Shown here in pieces: positions 58,601 to 64,000 of a DNA stretch of 64,000 nt. The notes under the pieces are model-generated. The model did not search any database, was not told the origin of the DNA, and saw only the letters and a program-made list of their open reading frames with translations. How positions within the stretch are numbered: the first letter of the stretch is position 1; each line of letters starts with the position of its first letter. The position numbers and the translations under genes were made by a program. The DNA comes from Blumeriella jaapii (Eukaryota; Ascomycota; Leotiomycetes; Helotiales; Drepanopezizaceae): NCBI GenBank assembly GCA_009599575.1, contig VWND01000064.1, positions 1,302,001 to 1,366,000 on the forward strand, read 5' to 3'.

Positions 58601-61600
58601 CTGCGGCAGATGAAGCCCATCTTGCCGAACGATCCGCGAGCTCTATCTACTTCCTGTATCTACCTAGGTACCACCAAGCCATCTTGTCCTAAAACAGAAA
58701 GCGTGTTTCAAAGAAAGTTTGGCCCAGCCCGCGAGCTACCTGGTATACATACCTTACGCAAATAGCATTTCTGGATGTCTGGAAGTCCGTCTTCCGGAGT
58801 GGAATGGGATTGGTTAGCTGTTTTGTAGAGTCGGAATGAAGTATCGGTCTCGTTTGCAGAGAGTAGACTCTTCCTGCCCTGCGGGCCGGCCCAGCGGTCA
58901 CCCCGAGCTATCTACCAACTTGCTTAGCCTTCAAGGGAGGTACTTAAGCTTAAAGGCACCCTGGCCGCTTGCTTACATGCATACACATACATATCTACGG
59001 GGTTCAGCTCCCGAGTGAGTGGCCCCGGCTCTCCTGGGTCCTGGGTAGGTAGTAGGTTGGGTGAGAGGGTCAGAAGCCAGAGGTAGTAGGTCGGTAAGTA
59101 GGTAGACAAGCCGAGGCCTTTTTTTCAAATACTCTTTCTTACAAGGCAAAAAGGCCGAACGAAGAAACCAGGTTGTGAATAGGCAAAAAAAAATGGGCTG
59201 TGGCCAAGCTGTCAAAGGAAGGAAAGGAAGCTAGAATCGTACCTTGTGATAGATTTGGAGAGTGTCGAAGGTTCTCTCTCCGGTTCTGTTAATAGGGGGC
59301 AATCGATCCCATGCGGCGGGAATCTGACGCGACTCCGCACCGTATAGGTTCAAGTGCCCCCTATCATCCACATTAGACTTGGTCAGTCGGAGTGTCCAAG
59401 GTTCTCTCCTCTTGACTGTCATCTCTGACCGCTGCCCGCTGGTTAGAATCAAAGACTCACACACTGCTCGTTGCCGATTGCGTTTCACCGCGGACTCGCT
59501 GCCTGGGAGACATTAGCATGGTGCAAAATTTCAGGCGAGACGATGAACCGCTTGACCACAGCGGCGAACCTGGTTTGTTGGACGTGTCTCGCTTCTCGCG
59601 AGATATAACACGCGTGCCGGTTTTCTGTTGCGGACTGATTGCTACATGCAATGCGGCCGGCTCGGCTTCGGCTACGTATCGTGAGTACATAAACATCCGA
59701 CAAAAGCCTCGCAAGCATGGCGCGAAATGAAGCGATCATGCTTCATGCCACATACGAGTTAAAGAAAAAAGGAGGTTCTAAACGCAGGTTCGAGGATCAA
59801 TCTGCCAACTCACTCCTACGTCAATCTTGTCCCGGCTCAGATGCTAATTGCTCCCAAAATGAATGCAAAGTGGAAGGAGCCGCCGAAGCCGTAAGTAACC
59901 AAGGCAGCTCGCTATTCCTCAAAGATGAACAAGCCCCGAAAACCAAGATTTCAATCGCGCTGCTCTACTACTACCAGCACAAATTTTGTTGCACTCGGAT
60001 AAGCAACAGACATTCAGGTCAGACCGTCTACAACCATTATTCGTCCGACTTCGAGCAGCCACAAGTCCCGAAGGACCACTCAAGCGGAAAGCCGTACCGC
60101 CGCGCTGGACAACCGCAAGAATGCGATGCAGGCCGCTGTTTGAACACGAACGGCCACACAGAGCTACCCAGCTCGCACCTTAGTTACCTACCTATAGTTA
60201 CCCTTCTTTTCCACCCACGGCTGACCTGGGGCATGCGAGGAGCAGCCGCGTGGAAGCCGCCGACCTTTCAACAGTCCAGATGTCCAAGGGCCGCGCTAGT
60301 GCGTCGCCCAGGGCTGAAAGTAGAGACCCAGTTACGCGCCACCAGGGCTATCTATATAGGTATGGCGTTCGTGTTGCGCGCCAGGAGGGAGGGAGCTTCG
60401 CGGCTGTTGGTACGTCCCATGTCCGATCTTCCGAAAAGGGAAGGCGCCTGGGTGGGAGGTTGGGCTTAGCCGACGGAAGTGATCAGCAACGCGAAGACGG
60501 GAAAGCAAAGGGTGAGGCGCAAATAAGAAAGCAGCTAAGGGAAGGAAGTAAGTGTGAGAAGTGGGTTCTTGGTCAGCTGGATGCGGAATCCGGGTTGTAC
60601 CTTGCTTGGGGTGGGAAATAAATGTACGTGAAGTTTAAATCGCGGCCTGAACGGCAGGGCAATAAATACTTGGACTCCAGCATCGGAGGACGGAATCGGG
60701 TTCGGAAACTTGCTCTCCAGCTCGCGTGAGTTTCCTTTCATAAATGCCTGGTGTTGATTGTCGATGATTGGGAATTTTAATACATACATCCATCTTCCGT
60801 TACTACTGTAGAAGCAAGCATTTTTGCATGTCCAACTAAGTATTGATACTGTTACGTCGCTGACAAGGACCAGGCTACATATAATCGGCCAGCATAGCCT
60901 CAGCGGCTAAACAGGGGTGTTTATAAACAAGGCTTTTGCTCCTCTACCTACTTCTACTTTGCATCTTCCTTTTTGGTGAATAAGCATAGCCTTGGATCTA
61001 CCGTACAATACAAGTACTTCTTCAACCAGCCGTCAATGGTTCTTGAGTCAGATTCCACGCCACCAATGACGCAACTCGTCTCGCTACAGAAGAACGAAAA
61101 GACGGCTGCTGCCTACATACAGACCGGTTCTGGCTGCCCGAGCTGAGAAAAGCAACGAATCAATCATCCACTGGTAATGCCCAACCGCAACCCCACTGAG
61201 GAAAGAAAAAGCACAACCAAAAAGTCTCCGGTCAAGCTGCTGGAGGAAGGAGAGAACGCATTCATCGCACACTGTGCGGTTCGGACTTGGGGAGTGAAAC
61301 GGTTCTCTCCCCGTGCCCGCCGCCGGGTTCTTCGTGATCCAAGCAAGGCCTTTCGGAATCCGAAGCTGAGAGATTCGTCTCAGCGTGTTGTTGTAGCTGC
61401 CAAGCTCACAATGTACCAACGGGGTGGTTCCTAGGAGGCTGCCGCCAATGTTGTATTGGCGAATGCGAAGATTCTGACTAGGCTGATCCTTTCGTAAGCT
61501 TGTGTTGGCAGACTGTGCATACGCTGTTAGTAGATGAGCGCAAAGTGAAAGCGAACACAGCAACGGCTTGAGCACGGAACTGGATACCGCGTTTCGGGTA

Positions 61601-62951
61601 TTGGTTCCCATATGGGACGCGAATCTTGTGTTGGCTCCGCGTCCAAGCCAAGCGAAGGTGGCGATCTCACGGTGAGTGTGTTGATTCACTCACTCATCGC
61701 GGCGGGTAGGAGCAACAACGAACGACAAAGGCCATCCGGGGATCATGTGATGAGTAAGTAGAGTGAGACACGGACCAATGGCTCTTTCTAGAAGAAAAAC
61801 CAGATGCGGAGTCCGGTATGGAAAGAATGGAGGATGATGGATGGCTAGGAGGGATACAAAACACGGCTCGGCACAGTCATATCTGATGGATACTAACACT
61901 ACCCAGATGCTGCCTTGCAAGCGACAGGGAGCTCCGGGCTCTGTAGATGGATGCTACGTGCTAAGGTCCATACCATCCAGTAGAAAGCCAGCCGACGGAT
62001 GGGGAAGGAACGCAGTCGACCAGGCTTGGCGCGCCGGAGCCCCAGCTGCCAAGTATCTTTACCTGGCCTACCAGGAATGAGAGGGAGACACATGAATTGT
62101 GTTGCAAGCTACGAGGTACAACATGCGCATACTCACGCAGGCTAAGGTAATGTCGTTAATCCGGTGAGGTAGAGATGCAAAGACGTGGATTCGTGACCGG
62201 TCTGAGAGTTCTGCGCTTCGGAGAATCTGCCGTGCCGTGCCGCGTTCTCGGGCTCACGGGATATCATGCACTTGGGTCTAGAGGTTTTTGATGAGTAGTC
62301 AAGAAGAACGGATCGAAGCTGCTAGCACCCAGTGGTGACATCTGCTCTACATACCAGAGGTAAACAGGGATCTTTTGAAATTGGCAGCTCTGAAAGCGTA
62401 GCACCGAGTCCAATGACGGCACATAGAAATCAAGCAGAGCACGAGAGCGAAATCGCAGTTGACCTCCTCCAATCGTTGGCATAACAGAGATGAACAGAGG
62501 CACATTTGACACATCTTTCCCTTTTGTACACAGGCAACTACGGCCTGTCGGCACAGAAGTCCACTATAATACAAGTTTCCATCCCCAAGCATAACACCAC
62601 CACCAATGCTCTGACCGATGTGTACGATTCCGTATCGCTACCCAGAGATGCACGCAAGCAAAACAACAATAACAAACAGGGTACTTTCTATAATCGTCAC
62701 ATCTTTCGGCCAGCAACGAACCGGGCAGAAGAGCCCGTCCAGGATATGGCGGTCGACAGATCGCAAAGAGAACACCGTGAGACCTCCATGTGTTGTACTA
62801 GAGCGGGTTATAATAAGACAGGGTGTTCGAATACGAGGTTCGCTGGGTGAGGACATCCGATATGTTCAAGGTGACCAGACTCCCAGGGCTTCGTGAGATG
62901 CATTGTTTTCGATTAAGTAGGAGCGGAGGGGTGGGTAGTTGAGCGAGTCGA

Positions 62952-64000
62952 TTAGAATGGGATCTGAGCGTCGAGTGCTGAATCACCCATGTCTTGCTGC
63001 TCTTGCATCTCTTCACCGGCGGCTTCGATCGACACGGCAAGACCAACCTTCGCGGATTGCTGTAGGGGAATTAGCTTGGTTCGGCCTTCCAATGAGCGTG
63101 GGACTGACCTTAAAGTGATCCACTTCAGCTGAGAAAGCCAAGTTCACCGGAGGAGCAACTCTCTTCTCCAACAGACAGCCAAGCTTTCCTGTCGAGTCCA
63201 CCTGGGCCCTGAAAGTAGACATTCTGAAGTTATACTTGGCTCCAACAGTCGTGATCCCCTCCTTTCTAGCCCCTCTCATCATGCCAGCTCCAGATAATCC
63301 AGCGAATTGCAAGTTCAAGTCTACCCCAACCTCTACTTTCTCCGTCAACTTTCTCCAGTATGACGTGCTGATCACACCTCCTGCGGCGTACTGCGCGCTG
63401 GCGATCCAGTCGTTTGATTTGTATTGGGCACAGTATGACAATGCTGTTTCCGGACCTTGGTTCAACGCAATGCGCTGCCAGCTGGCCTCCAAACCAAGAG
63501 CCAAGTTGGGGGTGACTGATTGCAAGTAGCTACCACTAAATACACCAGTCAGGCCGCCATCGAGGAAAGATGGGTTCATGGTCTTCAACGACGCTGTGAA
63601 ATCATCGCCCTTGTAATAGTTTTCAATCTGTGCAATTGCTTGGGTCGGACCGGGAGCAATGTGGAAGTTGGTCTTCGTCACGAGGGAAGGCGTCCAACGA
63701 TAGTTGAATCTAGCATTCAATTGCCCCTCGTTGTCGAGATTTCCTTGCATGTAGATCTAGAAAGCCAGAGTCAGCTGCCATCCTGCAGATAGAAGACTCG
63801 ATGGCCACGGAGCGCCACTCCTCCCACATACCTTGTTGACTCCAAACAAGGCTACAAAGCTGTATGGAGGCAGCCCTTGCGATCCCATAGCGAATGCATG
63901 AGAGACTCGGAATACGGGCGCATTGCTGAAGGCCTTGGTGAGATCTGCCCTCAAGCCGCTGAAGGCGTAGCTGCTCATGAGCACATCCTGCTGAACCTCC
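62952..64000 (-). CDS. TOM40: mitochondrial import receptor/translocase TOM40, 3' part
   Basis: Beta-barrel pore of the outer-membrane TOM complex, the entry gate for nearly all imported proteins. The 5' end lies beyond the window. Visible exons are 64000-63832, 63756-63109 and 63059-62952, with introns of 75 and 49 bp. The sequence runs [77 protein letters not shown] barrel strands, [32 protein letters not shown] and [20 protein letters not shown]. It ends [20 protein letters not shown]. All joins keep frame and no indel is seen in this part. The remaining N-terminal region should lie within about 400-500 bases to the right. Confidence 0.95.

Larger units (their letters stand above)
52630..62951. 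other. 10.3-kb gene-poor spacer
   Basis: The first kilobase is GSK-3 upstream sequence with GGA, G and GACT repeats. From 53.1 to 57.4 kb the sequence is dominated by GTAC motifs, purine-rich runs and tandem repeats. From 57.5 to 62.9 kb it is more ordinary in composition but still shows no recognisable protein. The largest frames (59717-60469 plus, 61689-61084 minus) lack domain signatures and family resemblance. I cannot exclude an unrecognised intron-rich gene here. Confidence 0.5.

Noticed and set aside
59717..60469. 250-aa plus open frame
   Set aside because: No domain, mixed composition, no intron signals and no resemblance to known proteins. Too weak to call, although an unknown gene cannot be excluded.
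61084..61689. 201-aa minus open frame
   Set aside because: The hydrophobic patches are irregular, there is no signal-peptide or family pattern, and the codon use is not biased.

Overview
The window comes from the nuclear genome of a filamentous ascomycete. Conserved fungal genes are interrupted by short introns (mostly 47-150 bp) with GT..AG ends and a CTAAC/CTGAC branch element close to the acceptor. The gene set (KNR4/SMI1, FES1, GPI13, SEC8, VPS68, FLX1, gamma-actin, GSK-3) is fungal. The long low-complexity spacers and protein style suggest a dothideomycete, but that placement is inference.

Layout. 1-470: 3' end of a 3-hydroxyacyl-CoA dehydrogenase gene (+). 1176-3272: homeodomain transcription factor (-). 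3.3-13.1 kb: a gene-poor spacer full of GTAC-rich palindromic motifs and simple repeats. 13.1-14.3 kb: an unrecognised protein (-). 14.9-22.6 kb: KNR4/SMI1, VPS68 and GPI13, all (+). 23.9-27.2 kb: exocyst SEC8 (-). 27.4-28.3 kb: a decayed 2EXR-type gene (+). 29.2-30.8 kb: actin (-). 32.8-33.4 kb: FES1 (+). 34.0-35.3 kb: mitochondrial ribosomal protein uL5m (-). 35.8-38.6 kb: a USP-type deubiquitinase (+). 38.7-42.5 kb: nearly empty, with a regulator-like remnant. 42.6-43.6 kb: mitochondrial FAD carrier FLX1 (-). 44.7-45.9 kb: SF3B4/HSH49 (+). 47.2-49.9 kb: cap-binding protein CBP80 (-). 51.1-52.6 kb: GSK-3 kinase (-). 52.6-62.9 kb: a second large gene-poor spacer. 62.95-64 kb: 3' part of TOM40 (-).

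The genes are housekeeping genes of unrelated pathways: secretion and cell wall (SEC8, GPI13, KNR4, VPS68), cytoskeleton (actin), mitochondria (uL5m, FLX1, TOM40), RNA processing (SF3B4, CBP80), chaperone and ubiquitin systems (FES1, USP) and signalling (GSK-3). I see no biosynthetic cluster, phage, CRISPR array or intact transposon.

Two patterns stand out. First, many highly conserved genes, actin among them, carry exactly one single-base indel, mostly a missing base, while the rest of each reading frame is perfect. This looks like uncorrected assembly error, so gene models here should be read through the breaks. Second, the spacers share a dispersed GTAC/ACTGTAC motif family that is almost absent from coding sequence and concentrates in three blocks (about 5-14.4 kb, 31.2-32.3 kb, 53-57.4 kb). 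Two genes also use non-canonical GC-AG introns.
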